From assembly GCF_027943255.1 (NCBI RefSeq), contig NC_072893.1:122945784-123009783 (forward strand): a stretch of DNA of 64,000 nt, written 5' to 3'. Source of the stretch: Anastrepha obliqua (taxonomy: Eukaryota; Arthropoda; Insecta; Diptera; Tephritidae). Below are positions 12,205-23,398 of this stretch, piece by piece. The translations under genes were made by a program, and so were the position numbers. Below the pieces are notes generated by a model. That model was not told the DNA's origin. It saw nothing but the letters and a program-made list of their open reading frames with translations, and searched no databases. The first letter of the stretch is position 1, and each line of letters opens with the position of its first letter.

Positions 12205-12655
12205 TGGCGCATACACTTCTATTAGGTGTTTGGTCAAGCTCCTCATCTTATTAGTGGCGTGCGTCTCGATGTTGTTCCCACCGGTCTGATAAATTAAAAA
12301 AATGATTGATGAAACTGGGAACTATTTTTTTTTTTTATTTTTAATTTTTAGTTTTTAATATTTTTAGTTTTTAATTTTTTAATTGTTTCTTTTTTTATTC
12401 TATTTCATGTTATTTTTATTTTTATGTTTTTATTAATTTTTTTATTTCATTTTATTAAATTTTTTTATCATTTTTTTATTTCGTTCCATTCTCGGAGGTT
12501 TGCCATTGCCTGCCGAGGGGCGACCGCTATTAGAAAAAAACTTTTTCTTCATTTTGGTCTTTCACCGAGATTCAAACTTACGTTCCCTCTCAATTCCGAA
12601 TGGTCGACACACACCAACCCATTTGGCTACCGCAGTCATAGGTTGGGCATATAAA
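12204..12655 (-). mobile_element. tRNA-like SINE, split by T-rich expansion
   Basis: Read on the minus strand, 12655-12497 holds a tRNA-like head. There is an A-box-like TAGCCAAATGG near 12620 and a B-box-like AGTTTGAATCTC near 12570, followed by GCCCCTCGGCAGGCAATGGC. The piece at 12290-12204 (GAGACGCACGCCACTAAT, then AGGAGCTTGACCAAACACC) matches the 3' part of the same repeat seen on the plus strand at 21265-21366. The middle, 12291-12496, is T-rich low-complexity sequence. A second head copy is at 27062-27232. Pol III origin is inferred from the box motifs. Confidence 0.55.
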
Positions 12656-13227
12656 ATTCGGTTCGGTGCTGTTTTTCACTTCATTTGCTCGAATATTTTT
12701 CCAATACGCCATACTATTGTATTTATTATTTGTCTTTAACTATTTCGGTTGCAGAATTTAGCATTGCTTTACGCGTAAATTCTATTAAGTAATTAAGCTA
12801 TAAATTTTTCTCTTTTTTGCAGTCGAATAATCAGGCCGTATCTGTAATATGCCATTAAATTTGTGCGCACGTATGTATGTCACTAAATACTCACTTGTAT
12901 TAATGTACCGTTATATATGTACATACATTGTCATACGTATATTATAAGCGCAAATGTATGCAGGTTTGTTGTATGTACTAAGGGGCTTGGCTAGCTACTT
13001 TTGGGTTCGCTTCGCGTTACGCACACGCGCCATGGCATTCAGCCATTTTGAATGTCAGCCTATTGTTTTTGTATTCTTATTGTAATAGAACATAATTGTT
13101 GGAAGCGAATTGCTCGCATAATTAGTAGTTTAGTTTGATTAATTGTTAAGCAGTGCGTATGAGTAACCTGGGCTACGTGCTCTGTTCACATATGCATACG
13201 AGTATATACTTACGTGCAAACAAAAAA
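12656..13227. other. No gene recognised
   Basis: Non-coding spacer with TATG/CATA words around 12870-12980. No transposon end is visible until the DD41D element begins. Confidence 0.4.
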
Positions 13228-14012
13228 AAGGGTTTTCCAACAACAGGTGTTATTTTGAATAGCCCGATATTTCGGTAGATGTCACTTTTGAAGCTGTCAT
13301 TTTTTGATATTTGACAAGTAGAAACTACGCCATTAATAAAAATGGAACGATACACGCTTAAGCAACGCATTGAATTATTAAAATTCACTATAAAAATGGT
13401 GAAAGTTTGGCAGAGACGGTTCGTAAAACTCGAACATTTTTGGGTCATCGTGAAGCACCTTGTCGGACTGCAATACAGAAACCCCAGCACGTCGCTCAAG
13501 AACAGCCGAAAATATTGCTGTTGTAGCCGAAAGTCTTGAAGAAAACCCAGGTTTGCCCATTCCTCGTCGTTATTTGGAATTGAGCATTCCACAAACGTCA
13601 TTACCCCGTATTTTGCATACAGACTTGAGTCCTAAAGTTCATTTAACAAAAGAACTCAAGCCGGCCGATCATCAACAACGTCGTGTCTTTGCTATGCTAA
13701 ATTGTCGGATCTGGGGCTCAGAAGATCCTAGAGGTACTGTTGAAAAGCCTCTCTATCCTCAACGTGTGACTGTTTGGTGCGGTTTATGGTCCGGCGGAGT
13801 CATTGGACCTTACTTTTTCGAGAATGAAGCTGGAATAATAGTTACGGTGAATGGATTGCTCTATCGAGAGATGATTAATGATTTTTTATGGCCAGAGTTG
13901 GAGGGGGTTGATCTGGACAACGTTTATTTTCAACGAGACGGCGCTACGTACCACACAAGCAACGAAACTATTGATCTTTTATCAAAATAACACCTCTTAT
14001 TGCAAAACCCTT
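13228..14012 (+). mobile_element. DD41D (rosa-type) element, internally deleted
   Basis: Inverted ends of about 28 bp: AAGGGTTTTCCAACAACAGG at the left and the reverse complement of AAGGGTTTTGCAATAAGAGG at the right; a TA follows the right end. The same ends occur on the minus-strand copy at 40630-41179. At 785 bp it is shorter than a full transposon of this group, so internal sequence is missing. Catalytic motifs (see the transposase entry) place it in the DD41D clade described from Ceratitis rosa. Confidence 0.8.
13342..13990 (+). pseudogene. DD41D transposase relic
   Basis: The N-terminus reads MERYTLKQRIELLKF at 13342, the usual start for this group. After a frameshift near 13460 the plus frame reads TPARRSRTAENIAVVAESLE, then jumps to RIWGSEDPRGTVEKPLYPQR, TVWCGLWSGGVIGPYFFENE, and VYFQRDGATYHTSNETIDLL with the second catalytic Asp. 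It stops at 13990 before the third Asp. A deletion has removed the segment containing the first Asp (around 13600-13690) and the C-terminus is lost. Non-functional. Confidence 0.8.
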
Positions 14013-14439
14013 TAATACAAAGTGCACCAGTCAGTTGGATGTACGCACATTTGAAGTTTCTTTATTTTGAATTATGAAGAATTTTTTTGAAAAATGAGTC
14101 AAAATCCAGAGAGAATGAAAAAAAAATACTGCCTAACTACCAAGTTTGTGTACTGAAAACGAATGTCATTTCCATCTGAGATGCTTTGTATCATTACACT
14201 CCGGTACCAGCAAGTAGCTAATACTTCTAGGGGTTTTATTTACTGTTTATTTTTTAATTGAAGAAAATTAATTGCCGAAAATGTTGGGAGAATTTCGGGA
14301 TTTTAATAAGCAACAATGTATGGATGCATGGGCGCCATTGGCAAAATATGGGGCCTATCGCCTAAAGTTGTTATTTGGCTCCATAATAAAGCCAATTTTG
14401 CTATATGAAGTCATTGTCTGGTGAACTCACTTAAGAGGA
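14013..14439. other. No gene recognised
   Basis: AT-rich spacer between a DD41D element and a LINE fragment. No motif seen. Confidence 0.35.
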
Positions 14440-15272
14440 TGACATAGTTTGAGAAACTAGAGAGAGTCCAAAGGTCTCCACTCATTGGGATCAGTGCGGC
14501 GCTTCGAACCACTCCTATTCTAGCGCTTAATGTAATGTTCAATGTGGTACCTGTAGACATTGCGAGCAAAACTGCCGCTGCTCGTACTGCAATCAGGCGG
14601 AGAGGTTTGGGCCTCATGCTCGACCTCACTTGCGGACACTCAAGTATCCTCAGAAATTTTGGGTTCATGCCCCCGACAACGGACCAGTGTGTACCCTCGT
14701 TTAGTCCATGCGGAACTTTCTCCAGATGTACCTGGTCACAGTGACATTGCGGGAAACTGCGAAGCGATCGAGCTAGCCAGAGAAGGGACCAGTGAGGTAT
14801 TGTCGCCGCGAAAGGAGAGAATCGGGATCCCCTTGACAACCTGCGCACCATCCTCCTGGAAAGATGGGCTACGCGCCAACTCAGCGAGCGCTGGGCAAGT
14901 ACACAAACATGTAAAGTCGCCAAATCCTTCTGGCCACGGGTGGATCGGAGGCGGTCGAGGAATATTCTGAGGATGACAAAATCTCAGCTCTTAAATTTCG
15001 TAGGCGTCCCCACGGCGCACTATCCGCGGGGTATACATGCGCGGGGAGACTCGGAATTACTGCGAGCCCTTTTTGTGGCTGCTGTAAGGCGGATGAAGTG
15101 GAATCATCTCAGCTTGCGGGACTAAGATTTAAGCATCTTGGTTCTCACTTCTTCCCTACGCCTACTGACATAGCAGGCCTCGATATTAAAAGTTACTTCA
15201 CATCTTTTCCCCCTGCAACAGTATCACAAAGGATGAACTAAACTTCTTCGTCCAAGTGGGCCCACTTTCTGG
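14440..15272 (+). mobile_element. LINE fragment with RNase H end (I/LOA-like)
   Basis: Plus-strand frames carry the post-RT segment (TTPILALNVMFNVVPVDIAS), then an RNase H relic: a GHSDIAGNCEAIELAREGTS motif near 14735-14790, corresponding to the usual GH-I-GNE-AD-LA block. A 3' domain around 15030-15130 shows clustered Cys (ASPFCGCCKADEVESS), a likely zinc-knuckle remnant. It ends near 15272. Frameshifts are frequent. RNase H in a non-LTR element points to the I or LOA group; a finer assignment is not possible by eye. Confidence 0.65.
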
Positions 15273-15309
15273 GCAACCATTGCAACCTAACCTACGGCGA
15301 AGTTGCAAA

Positions 15310-15480
15310 AATGGCAAATTTAAGTCGAGCAATGGTACCAACGAATGTTAAAAACTACGAGGTGACTAATTCGTATGAAAATAGAAAGCGAACCGGCCGC
15401 CCAAAGAAGTCGGCCAAAAGAGATGTAAGCTCCGTTTTAAGAGAAATCGACCAAAATCCGAGAAAATATTCTGCTGTATG
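15310..15480 (+). mobile_element. Tc1-like transposase N-terminal relic
   Basis: The frame from 15311 reads ANLSRAMV...YENRKRTGRPKKSAKRD followed by SSVLREIDQNPRKYSA. The RTGRPKK(S/T) AT-hook-like linker between the two HTH subdomains is typical of Tc1-like transposases. Nothing downstream continues the transposase. An imperfect ~75-bp direct duplication follows at about 15470-15545 and 15548-15620. Confidence 0.55.
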
Positions 15481-15742
15481 TAGACTTAAGTTCATCATTG
15501 AAAATAGTGAGTTATCTCAGCTTTTATTATCTTAAATCCGTGAAGATATTCTCCGGTATTTAGATTTAAGTCCTTCACTGTTAATATTGAAGCATCTAAG
15601 CTTTTAATATCTTAATATTATTTTATTTTTGTACAAGTTGTAATATCAAATACGTTATTCAGTTTATGCTTTAAGCTACGTTAAAAAAAAAACTAAGTAC
15701 CTGGTCCCTATTACTTTCAATATTTTCCCATTTCACCTACTA

Positions 15743-17219
15743 CAGGGTTTGATTGAAATGTAATGAGGCTTATTTTTTTAAGCAGTTTTATAAAACTTTT
15801 TGGCTTATACAACCAATATTTTACAAAATAGGACCCTTGAGCGTCAATACACCGCTGCACCGAAAAGCCGATTCCCGAAAAGCTGGCCAAAACTCAAAAA
15901 ATTAAGTAATTGATTCAAAATTTCTTACTCGGGGGTTGTCGGGGTCGCTGATTACGAATTTGATCTTAAAATTTTGAAAATCCACCCCCTTCCACCCCTA
16001 TTGGCCACCCCCTCACGTGAAATAGCGTATATTCAAGAACATAATCAAGATGCATGTAAATTTATGTTTTCGGGGTCGCAAGGTAGCAAGTGGTAGCAGC
16101 TGAATCTTGTTTTATTCAGTAACCATTACTTTTTTGAGTAACCTTTAATAGGTTTCAAAGCAGCATATGATGGCGTTGTATTACTATACAGTTTGAAAAC
16201 TCAAATTTTATAAAAAAATGGCAAAAAATGTATCTACGTATTGCTGCAGCTAAAAATTTTGTGTCGAGGTATTGATATGTACTAAAGATTTCTCGTATTT
16301 TACTAACCTTCCGAAGATGATTCTATTTGGTTTTGTTCAATTTACTCCATTACAAAATCTTTCAAATGTGTACAACTTTCACTATTCATCGACAGTAATA
16401 CCATGCTCAAACGAAGGCCACGTTGCGACTGAAAATACAGAGGATACTTAAGGTACAGGACGTTGCTATGAACGGTTTTCACTACTCAAGGCATTACTGT
16501 AGCCAACCCAAAGACAAAAAAACTCTATCTAGAAACTTTTTTTTCGACTTTCGGCCAGATTTTTGAGAATCGGCCGCACTGTGCGCTGGTAGCGGTCCTT
16601 CCACTCCAGGAAACTTTTTTTAAATTCATCCGCCGGAATCGCGTTCAATTCGGCTGTCACAGTTTTTTGGATCGCCTCGTTGGAGTCGAAACGCCTCCTC
16701 TTCAGCTTTCTTTTCAGGCGCGGGAACTAGAAGAAGTCCGAAGGGGACAGGTCTGGGCTGTAGGGAGGGTGGGGAAGCACCGGAACCCCATCTTGGCCAA
16801 TGGAGAGGTGTAGAGGAAGGCGGTGTGCGCCGGCGCATTGTCGTGATTAAGGGTCCAATTGTTGACGAGGTCGGGCCGAACCCGGGTCAGGCGGTTTTTC
16901 AACCGAAGGAGCACTTCTTTGTAAAATGCCGCCTTTACAGTGCTTCCTGGAGGTACAAACTGTTTAGCTTTACGCAAAATTTTATCGAGTAACGTTGCTC
17001 CAACGATCGCTGCATTTTCGGCACTGTAAAATCCTAACACATTTTTAAAACAGCTTTCACGCGCGGAGCGATGTTGACTGCACCGCTGTTGCCAGCGAAC
17101 TGGGACCGGTTTCTAGTGAAAGGGGAAGGTCCAACGATCATTTTCCCCCACCAGCCAATTCGGTTGATCGCTTGGCACGCTCCGCGCGGGAAGGCTCATT
17201 ACTTTTCAATCAAACACTG
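15743..17219 (-). mobile_element. Mariner element with intact TA-flanked ends
   Basis: Flanked by TA (15741-15742 and 17220-17221). The ends are inverted: CAGGGTTTGATTGAAATGTA at the left, and the right end read in reverse is CAGTGTTTGATTGAAAAGTA. Length is 1477 bp. Transposase sequence lies on the minus strand, but the N-terminal half is replaced. The stretch at 15870-16500, downstream of the coding end, does not look like mariner and is probably a later insertion. Confidence 0.75.
16514..17040 (-). pseudogene. Mariner transposase C-terminal half
   Basis: From 17040 the frame reads into FVPPGSTVKAAFYKEVLLRL and NNWTLNHDNAPAHTAF (second catalytic Asp). After a frameshift near 16800 another frame continues with the PPYSPDLSPSDFF signature (third Asp), then KRKLKRRRFDSNEAIQ and LEWKDRYQR. 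This is the C-terminal half of a DD34D transposase. The HTH region and the first Asp are absent. Confidence 0.75.
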
Positions 17220-17874
17220 TATATTACCTTCCAAAAATATTAAAATATAACTAACACCTACTTTGCACATTAAGTGTCACAGCGCCAGCGAGTTGCGAAA
17301 CGAAAACTTGGTCTCGTCTTTATATTCACGATCGGAAAGTGACACGCAGCAAGGCACAAGGCACATAATAGACGCTCCTCAGTGATTTGGCCGGTCACGC
17401 TACTGTTGTACTGTACATTCGGGTACAAGTACAGAATGTGCATACATACATACGAGTATGCCTGAATGATAAGAAGACTTTCTTCCTCTTTCTGCTGTGG
17501 CATCATACGAACAACAAATATAATATAAGTCAAACTTACAGTTGCTTCAATTGATAACAACGAATGGCTAAATTAAATTTATATGTACGTAGAAAAAACA
17601 CTAAAGCTGAATGACAGTCAAAACTGAAGAGCAAAAAAACGCAAAAGCAGCATTGCAGAGTTATGAGTATGAAGGAAATGGTGGCTGTGCAAAGCGATCA
17701 AATTCAGCAAAAGTGCGCGCGATGAAGTACAGGAGATGCGCGATGCTTTGTTTAAGGTAGGCCATAGGCGCACAAAAGGTGAAAGAGACAGAGCGCCGGA
17801 TGTATTGTAAATATGGATAATCGATATAGGTGGGCGACATTTTGACAAGTTTTGATGATTTTACGTTTGTTTAT
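17220..17874. other. No gene recognised
   Basis: Non-coding sequence between the mariner end and a TTC microsatellite. Confidence 0.35.
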
Positions 17875-17895
17875 TTCTTCTTCTTCTTCTTCTTC
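17875..17895. repeat. (TTC)n microsatellite
   Basis: Seven TTC units, at the 3' end of the minus-strand LINE tail described next. Confidence 0.85.
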
Positions 17896-17899
17896 GTAG

Positions 17900-18362
17900 A
17901 TCACAGTCCTTGGTGAACCATTGCTTAATTCACAACCTTTTGCCACTTTTCAAAGGCTACTTCCTTCCACCGCCGCACGTTTAACTTTGCAAGGTCATCT
18001 TCAACGTCTTCGAACCATCTCTTTCTGGGACGTGGGGTACGGTGCACTAGGCAGGGCTAGTTCATTGGGGTGGCAGCCCTTGGTCGGGAAAAAACCAGAG
18101 TCATTCCGGTAACGTAGAAACGGCTGCCATGGGAATGTTTCTGACCGTCCTTTGCTTCGACCTCCAACAGGACGCAATTCAACTGCGTTTCGAGTTTTTC
18201 TCTCTTTTGACATTCTTAACACTTGCCCAAGCCATCTTATGCTCTGAGATTTCATAAATCTTACCACAGTTTCGTTTTTTGCTAAAAGTTCCAGCTGGTG
18301 ATTATATCTTACTCGATAAGTACCGTCCTGCAGTCTTATTGGTCCATAATTTTCTCTGCGGA
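17900..18362 (-). mobile_element. Non-LTR retrotransposon C-terminal tail
   Basis: Minus-strand translation from 18350 gives GPIRLQDGTYRVRYNHQLEL, then VRFMKSQSIRWLGQVLRMS and, after an inserted repeat (about 18035-18135), a segment reading VEDDLAKLNVRRWKEVA near 18010-17960. The same order (GPIR--DGTYRIRYN, RIRWLGQ) occurs at 21085-20830, so this is a repeated family. It is the region after the RT in a LINE ending in the usual 'ERKILRKIFGP...WLGH' tail. The clade is not certain. Confidence 0.7.
18035..18135 (-). repeat. Dispersed ~100-bp repeat inserted in LINE tail
   Basis: Read on the minus strand it shows CATGGCAGCCGTTTC, ACCGGAATGACTCTGG and CCAAGGGCTGCCACCCC. Close relatives lie in the COA7 intron (34980-35060). 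It interrupts the LINE reading frame. Confidence 0.6.
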
Positions 18363-18388
18363 TGCCCTGGGTAACCTGCGATAACCCT

Positions 18389-18600
18389 GGGTAAACCGCT
18401 GTTCGAGAGCCTGGAACAGCTGTCTAGCTTAGATGTCAACAACCTGATAAGGTTCCTGAACCGCACAGACTGGATATAGTTATGCTGTAAATAACTGTTA
18501 AACAAGTTGGTAACGAGGATGTGGCAACAAAATGGTGCGGAATCGCTAGTTGGATTCTGGAAGAATCACCACTTAAATCAACCAACCAACCTATACAACA
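18389..18600 (+). mobile_element. 3' end of RNase-H-type LINE
   Basis: The frame reads GKPLFESLEQLSSLDVNNLI then RFLNRTDWI and a stop at 18477. It is followed by a 3' UTR ending in CCAACCAACC. The same C-terminus and tail occur at 40228-40432 downstream of an RNase H domain, so both are ends of one LINE family. Confidence 0.75.
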
Positions 18601-18605
18601 AAAAT

Positions 18606-19909
18606 CAAAAAAAAATGTGTTTTCAAACTTTGTGCAAAAATTATAAAAAATCTGCAAATTTTCACCAAAATGACAAATTTTTTAAATAGAATTTTTAGTA
18701 TGCAGTTTCAAGCCCAGTAAATTTTAGTATAATAAAGTGTAAGCTGTGAGGGTCTACAAAATACATTTTCTTCGATACAAAGTAAGTTTGACAATTTTGT
18801 TGTATGGAAGAAGGTACAGACTACGGTCACCAAAAAAAAAAAAATTAAAATTTTGGGAAAATTGTATTAATTTTACTTCTTCCATACAAAACAATTATTG
18901 AATTGTAAATTTTTTCATAATTAGAAACTTCAAGTTATATGGTTTTTTTGTGGTGTGAATATAAAAATGATATGAACTATAAGAACCTTTACAAAAATTA
19001 AAAAAAGAAAAAAAAAAAAAAAACTAAATAGAAACTAAATAAATTGCCGAAACTTTGCCATATGCCCAGCTGCTTTTACTTGGCACAGGTTTGTATGTTT
19101 GTATTTATGTGTATAATTTCACAATGCTTTAGGTGGCAGTATATTTGCGCAAACATTGTAAGATTTGTCGCAAACTCAGTGGAAAGTCTTCTGAGTTGAG
19201 GCCGGCAAAAACACAAAAAGAAAAAAACCTAGAAAATAGTCACCCAACTGCCGTCCATTCCACTTAACTAGACGAGCGAGCGCAACTCAGCCAGCCACCC
19301 AGCGGTTAGGTTAACATGTGTCGCGTTCAGCGGCGCAAACTAATGCTCGAGTATGTATCCAGTAATTTAAAAATTGCCTTGCTTTCTGCGCTGCCTCTGG
19401 CGTTATTAAGTGACAATAACGATTAAGAATAGTGGTAACAATAAAAATGGTTGACGTTTGGTGAATGCTGTACACACACATATAAAAACACACACCATTG
19501 ATATGCTATTGTATTATAAAATTTATTTTATTTAAAAGACCGCAATAAGTTAGCTGCTGTTTTTGAACGATTTCAAATGCTTATAAAAGAGTAGGATGAA
19601 AGACAGAATAAAAAATATACGAAAAATCGGGGAATAAGCAGATAAATCAGCTGTCGTATTTGCTATTTACCATACGCGAATTTTTATATTTATAGAAAAC
19701 AAAAAAAAAACTAAAAGGTATTAGTTCCCTCTTGGTAAGCAAACGGGAGTAAGAGCAAAAAAGATAGGAAGAATAAAATACATACAGATAGATAGAGAAA
19801 GAGGGAGGGAGAGAAAGAGAGAGAGGGAGAAAGGGAGAGGGAAAGAGAGAGAATGAGAGGAAGAACGAAGTTAATTTGACTTTGTGTGATAGCTTCCATA
19901 GAAAGCATC
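18606..19909. other. No gene recognised; low-complexity runs
   Basis: AT-rich sequence with A runs at about 18830-18845 and 19005-19023, and a purine-rich GA tract at 19789-19865. Open frames over the GA tract are composition effects. Confidence 0.4.
19789..19865. repeat. GA-rich polypurine tract
   Basis: About 75 bp almost purely of G and A (GAGAGAGGGAGAAAGGGAG type) on the plus strand. Confidence 0.85.
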
Positions 19910-19913
19910 TTAA

Positions 19914-20575
19914 GGGTTTACATATCATACGCCAAACATTTTCAAAAATTCGATTTTTTGTTTTAAGATTATTATTCTTTATAGTTTTCGGCGTATTTCT
20001 GTGGAAGTCGATTGTAAAAGCTCCCCATAGATGCAAAGTTATGTTAGAAAATGTAACTGCCCGACGAGAGTTTGATGCGTACAGCCAGCTGTCCTTCGTT
20101 TGCCCTTGAAAGTTTAAACTCGTTTTTCTCGAAACTACTTTTTCCGGCACGGTTTGCATGATAACTCATACAGTTTTGCATATTTTTTAATGCGACTTTT
20201 TTTAATTTTCGAAAGTGTTTTCTCTATAGATTTGATGTTTGATATTTTTATTAAAAAATTTTATAAACATAATTAAAGTGTGACATTTATGACGTAAAAC
20301 GCATACTTTTTTTTAAAATGCCAAAAATTGCAAAATATTTTGAAATTCAAAGACCCAGCACGACAAACTACAACTTTATTTTCCAAGAATTTTTTTTACT
20401 TTTTACAGATCCATCAACATTTCAAGGAGAAATAATGCAGACCGTGGAGCAACTTTTTTTCGTTGTACTTTGGGTCACGTGATTTTTTATATACTAATTT
20501 TTGTAAGGAAAAATTTTAATTATTTTTTTTATAAAGTTTTTATATTTATTTCTATTGTTATCCCTTCTAATAACT
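19914..20575. mobile_element. TTAA-headed interspersed repeat, copy 1
   Basis: Begins after TTAA at 19910-19913 with GGGTTTACATATCATACGCC and contains the phrase CTCGTTTTTCTCGAAACTA, as in the TTAA-flanked elements at 9942 and 46249. The part from 20360 to 20575 (CAGATCCATCAACATTTCAA, GAGCAACTTTTTT, TATTGTTATCCCTTCTAA) recurs at 40590-42040, where two other elements have inserted into it. No coding sequence. The right end is not defined. Confidence 0.5.
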
Positions 20576-20829
20576 GATTGAAAAGCAGATCCTGCAAAAC
20601 AATGCAAGGCTTATTTACCTGTTCTGAAATGTTGTGATTGCATTTAAAATTCGTTAGTAATATAGTAGTAATTATAATTTTCAAGAAAAGCAAATTTTCT
20701 TTTTCCACAAACTTTGCTTCACAATGCTCCTCCTGTTGAGCTTTTGCTTCGTGGTTACCTATTCGCAAATCCTTGAGATCGTATTCCACCGCGACTATCT
20801 ATCGGCTCCTCAATCTGTATTTGGCGTTT

Positions 20830-21235
20830 ACGTCCATAAGCTATTTGTCTTGGCTTTCTTCACGGCACAGCCAACAGGCATACGGATAGCCTGACCGAGC
20901 CATCTGATGCGCTGCACTTTAACAAAACGCACAGCTGTCTCGTTCTGAGTGAGATCATTTAGTTCGGAGTTGTAACGAATTCTATAGGTGCCATCATCTA
21001 TTCTTATTGGGCCAAACATCTTTCTGATATTTTTTTTCTCCATACCGGCAATCAGCAACTTTAAGAGTCCATACCTCACATCCACACGTTAAGATTGGCT
21101 GGATTAGAGTATTGTACATAGTTAGCTTTAAAGATTTAGACAAGAGCAGGGACTTGAACAAGTTACGGTGGACATAACACGTTTTTTGGCGGCGTTGATG
21201 TGATCTCTGACTGCAGAAGTTACATGCGAACATAA
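20830..21235 (-). mobile_element. Non-LTR retrotransposon C-terminal tail
   Basis: Minus-strand frames read FKSLLLSKSLKLTMYNTLIQ then LTCGCEVWTL, then GPIRIDDGTYRIRYNSEL and VRFVKVQRIRWLGQAIRMP. This is the post-RT region of the same family as 17900-18362. A frameshift near 21050 joins the two pieces. Confidence 0.75.
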
Positions 21236-21264
21236 CTCCCAATTACTTAAAATTCTGCACTGCT

Positions 21265-21366
21265 TCAAAAATGTAAGGACCCTCCATTTGTGGATCAACA
21301 TCAAGACGCACAACGCAAATAGGAGGAGGAGCTCGGTCAAACGCTGAATACAGGTCCAATTATAAA
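21265..21366 (+). mobile_element. 3' part of tRNA-like SINE
   Basis: Reads CCTCCATTTGTGGATCAACA, TCAAGACGCACAACGC and GGAGGAGGAGCTCGGTCAAA, then a TA-rich end. It matches in reverse the left part of the SINE at 12204-12290. The DD41D element that follows appears to have inserted into the TA-rich tail, since ATAATATATA resumes after it at 22253. Confidence 0.55.
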
Positions 21367-21368
21367 GC

Positions 21369-22251
21369 GTGGTTAAGTTTCAAGGGCCGATGTTGAATGT
21401 GAACCACACCCAAACGTCGAGTTTTTTCTGCATTTTATTTGACATTTTTCAATTTCAGACTAACTCAATTTTAACCATAGAAAGATATACAATCGAGCAA
21501 CGTGTTAAAGTTATTCAGGCTTATTATGAAAACGGGCGTCCAAATCAAAATGCATATCGCGTACTTCGTGAAGAAAATCATCTTCAGTGATGAGGCACAT
21601 GTTCACCTCAGTGGATTCGTCAATAAGCAGAACACCCACAAAGAGTGACTGTTTGGTGCGGTTTATGGGCCGGCGGCATCATTGGGCCGTACTTTTTCCA
21701 AAATGAGGCCGGTCAGGTAGGTACTGTGAATAGTGTTCGCTATCGTGAAATGATAATGCACTTTTTATGGCCCGAACTGGAAGATGTGGATGTGGACGTT
21801 ATGTGGTTTCAACAGGACGGTGCCACCTTTTACACAGCCAACGAAACAATGGCTCTTTTGCGCGAAAAATTTGATGGCCAAATAATCTCACGTCGCGGCG
21901 TTATCAATTGGCCGCCAAGATCATGTGATTTCACACCGTTGGACTTCTTTCTTTAGGGTTATTTGAAAGAAAAGGTGTAGGTGGATAAGCCAGCAACAAT
22001 TCAAGAGCTAAAGGATGAGATAATTCAGCACATTAACGGCATAGAACTTCAATTATGCCTCAGCGTCATCGAAAATTTGGACCATCAAATGGAGGTGTAC
22101 CGCTGAGGCCGCGGCGGTCATTTGGCCGATGCTTTGTTTTATACGTAATTGAGCTATACCAATATTATCATAATAAAGAGAAATGCCAATAATTTCCTAA
22201 AAAAATTGTTTTTTATTCAAAATTAACACCAGTCCTTGAAACTTAACCACC
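21369..22251 (+). mobile_element. DD41D (rosa-type) element, deleted
   Basis: Inverted ends: GTGGTTAAGTTTCAAGGGCC at the left and the reverse complement of GTGGTTAAGTTTCAAGGACT at the right. The coding region starts TIERYTIEQRVKVIQAYYEN near 21472. After a deletion near 21575 it continues with KIIFSDEAHVHLSGF (first catalytic Asp) in a shifted frame. It then reads VTVWCGLWAGGIIGPYFF, MWFQQDGATFYTANETMALL (second Asp) and RSCDFTPLDFFL, where the PLD Asp gives DD41D spacing. The C-terminal part continues to about 22140, past stops at 21957 and 21981. Non-functional. Confidence 0.8.
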
Positions 22252-22283
22252 CATAATATATAAAAATAAATGAAATTAATAAA

Positions 22284-22527
22284 ATATGTGACCTGGTCTA
22301 CGAAAAGGTACCTTACGTGCGAAAACAAGTTTTCGAGAAAAGTTTAAACTTCTAAAAAAATCAGTCTTTTTCGTATTTGTACTCTTCTTTTTTTACTTTT
22401 AACAAACTTTTAAACAAATTTTGACTTTCTGGTTTTCACCATTTTAAAGAGCCTTTCACACACTATTCGATTCAACAAAAAAGTGAAAAATGATTTTTTG
22501 ATACCTTTTCATAGACCAGGTCTCATA
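22284..22527. mobile_element. Short inverted-repeat element (MITE-like)
   Basis: A 244-bp segment with 27-bp ends that match except for two positions: ATATGTGACCTGGTCTACGA at the left, and ATATGAGACCTGGTCTATGA when the right end is read in reverse. No coding capacity. The family is unknown. Confidence 0.65.
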
Positions 22528-23398
22528 TAGTAAAAAGTTCCGGAATCGCTGACTACAATTATTTATTTATTCATTAATGTCTAACAAAATTCAGAACGGA
22601 GATTTTAGATATAAATTCAGAACTAAATTACAAATTTACAATATTGTTAATATTAAATATAAGAAACCATTAAATTGCTAAAAATATATACAAGTTACAA
22701 TTGAATTTTAACGAAATTAGTAATTATAAAACTAAAATAACAAATATTTACAAGCTATTCTTTTGAGTTCTTACACAGAAAGTAATTTTTTAATTGCATT
22801 TGAAAAACTTGTTTGACCCTAGAAATATCCAAATCCAAAAAGGTTGGATGATAATTAAGGTCAGACCACGATATAATGAGTGGCGCATTGGCACTATACT
22901 ATTACTATACTACCTACTAAAGCCAACGCGAAAAATCTTGCAACGGCGAAAATTTCTGCAAGGAACATTAAACTGTGTTCTTTCTAGAAGGATCGGGCAG
23001 TCAATTTTGCCATTAATAAGATCAAAGATAAATGATACTGCCTGAAAAGTACCTCTGTATGGAAGGAGACTAATCAAACGACAGCGAGATTCGTATGATG
23101 GTTTCGGGTCTGAGAAATTGAGTGAATGTAGTGCGAAACGCACAAACATTTTTTGAACCATCTCCACTCGATTTATATGGACTGCATGACGCAGAGTATA
23201 ATATCGTATAATATTTTAAGAGTATATGGGTCAGTGAAGTGCGACGAGTGACATCTAAACAAAGCGAGCATAGCAAGTGATTTGGAAACGGCATAATTTA
23301 AGTGCGTGATAAAATTGAGCTTTGAATCAAAGAAAACCCCTAAACTTTTCATCATATCGGACGAAGCAAGATATGTCTAATTAATATGTTAAGATGTA

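Noticed and set aside
14411..14923. 170-codon minus-strand open frame
   Set aside because: Shadow of the LINE coding sequence on the plus strand at 14440-15272.
19647..20159. 170-codon minus-strand open frame
   Set aside because: Its Leu/Ser-rich middle is the reverse of the GA tract at 19789-19865; the rest runs into an interspersed repeat.
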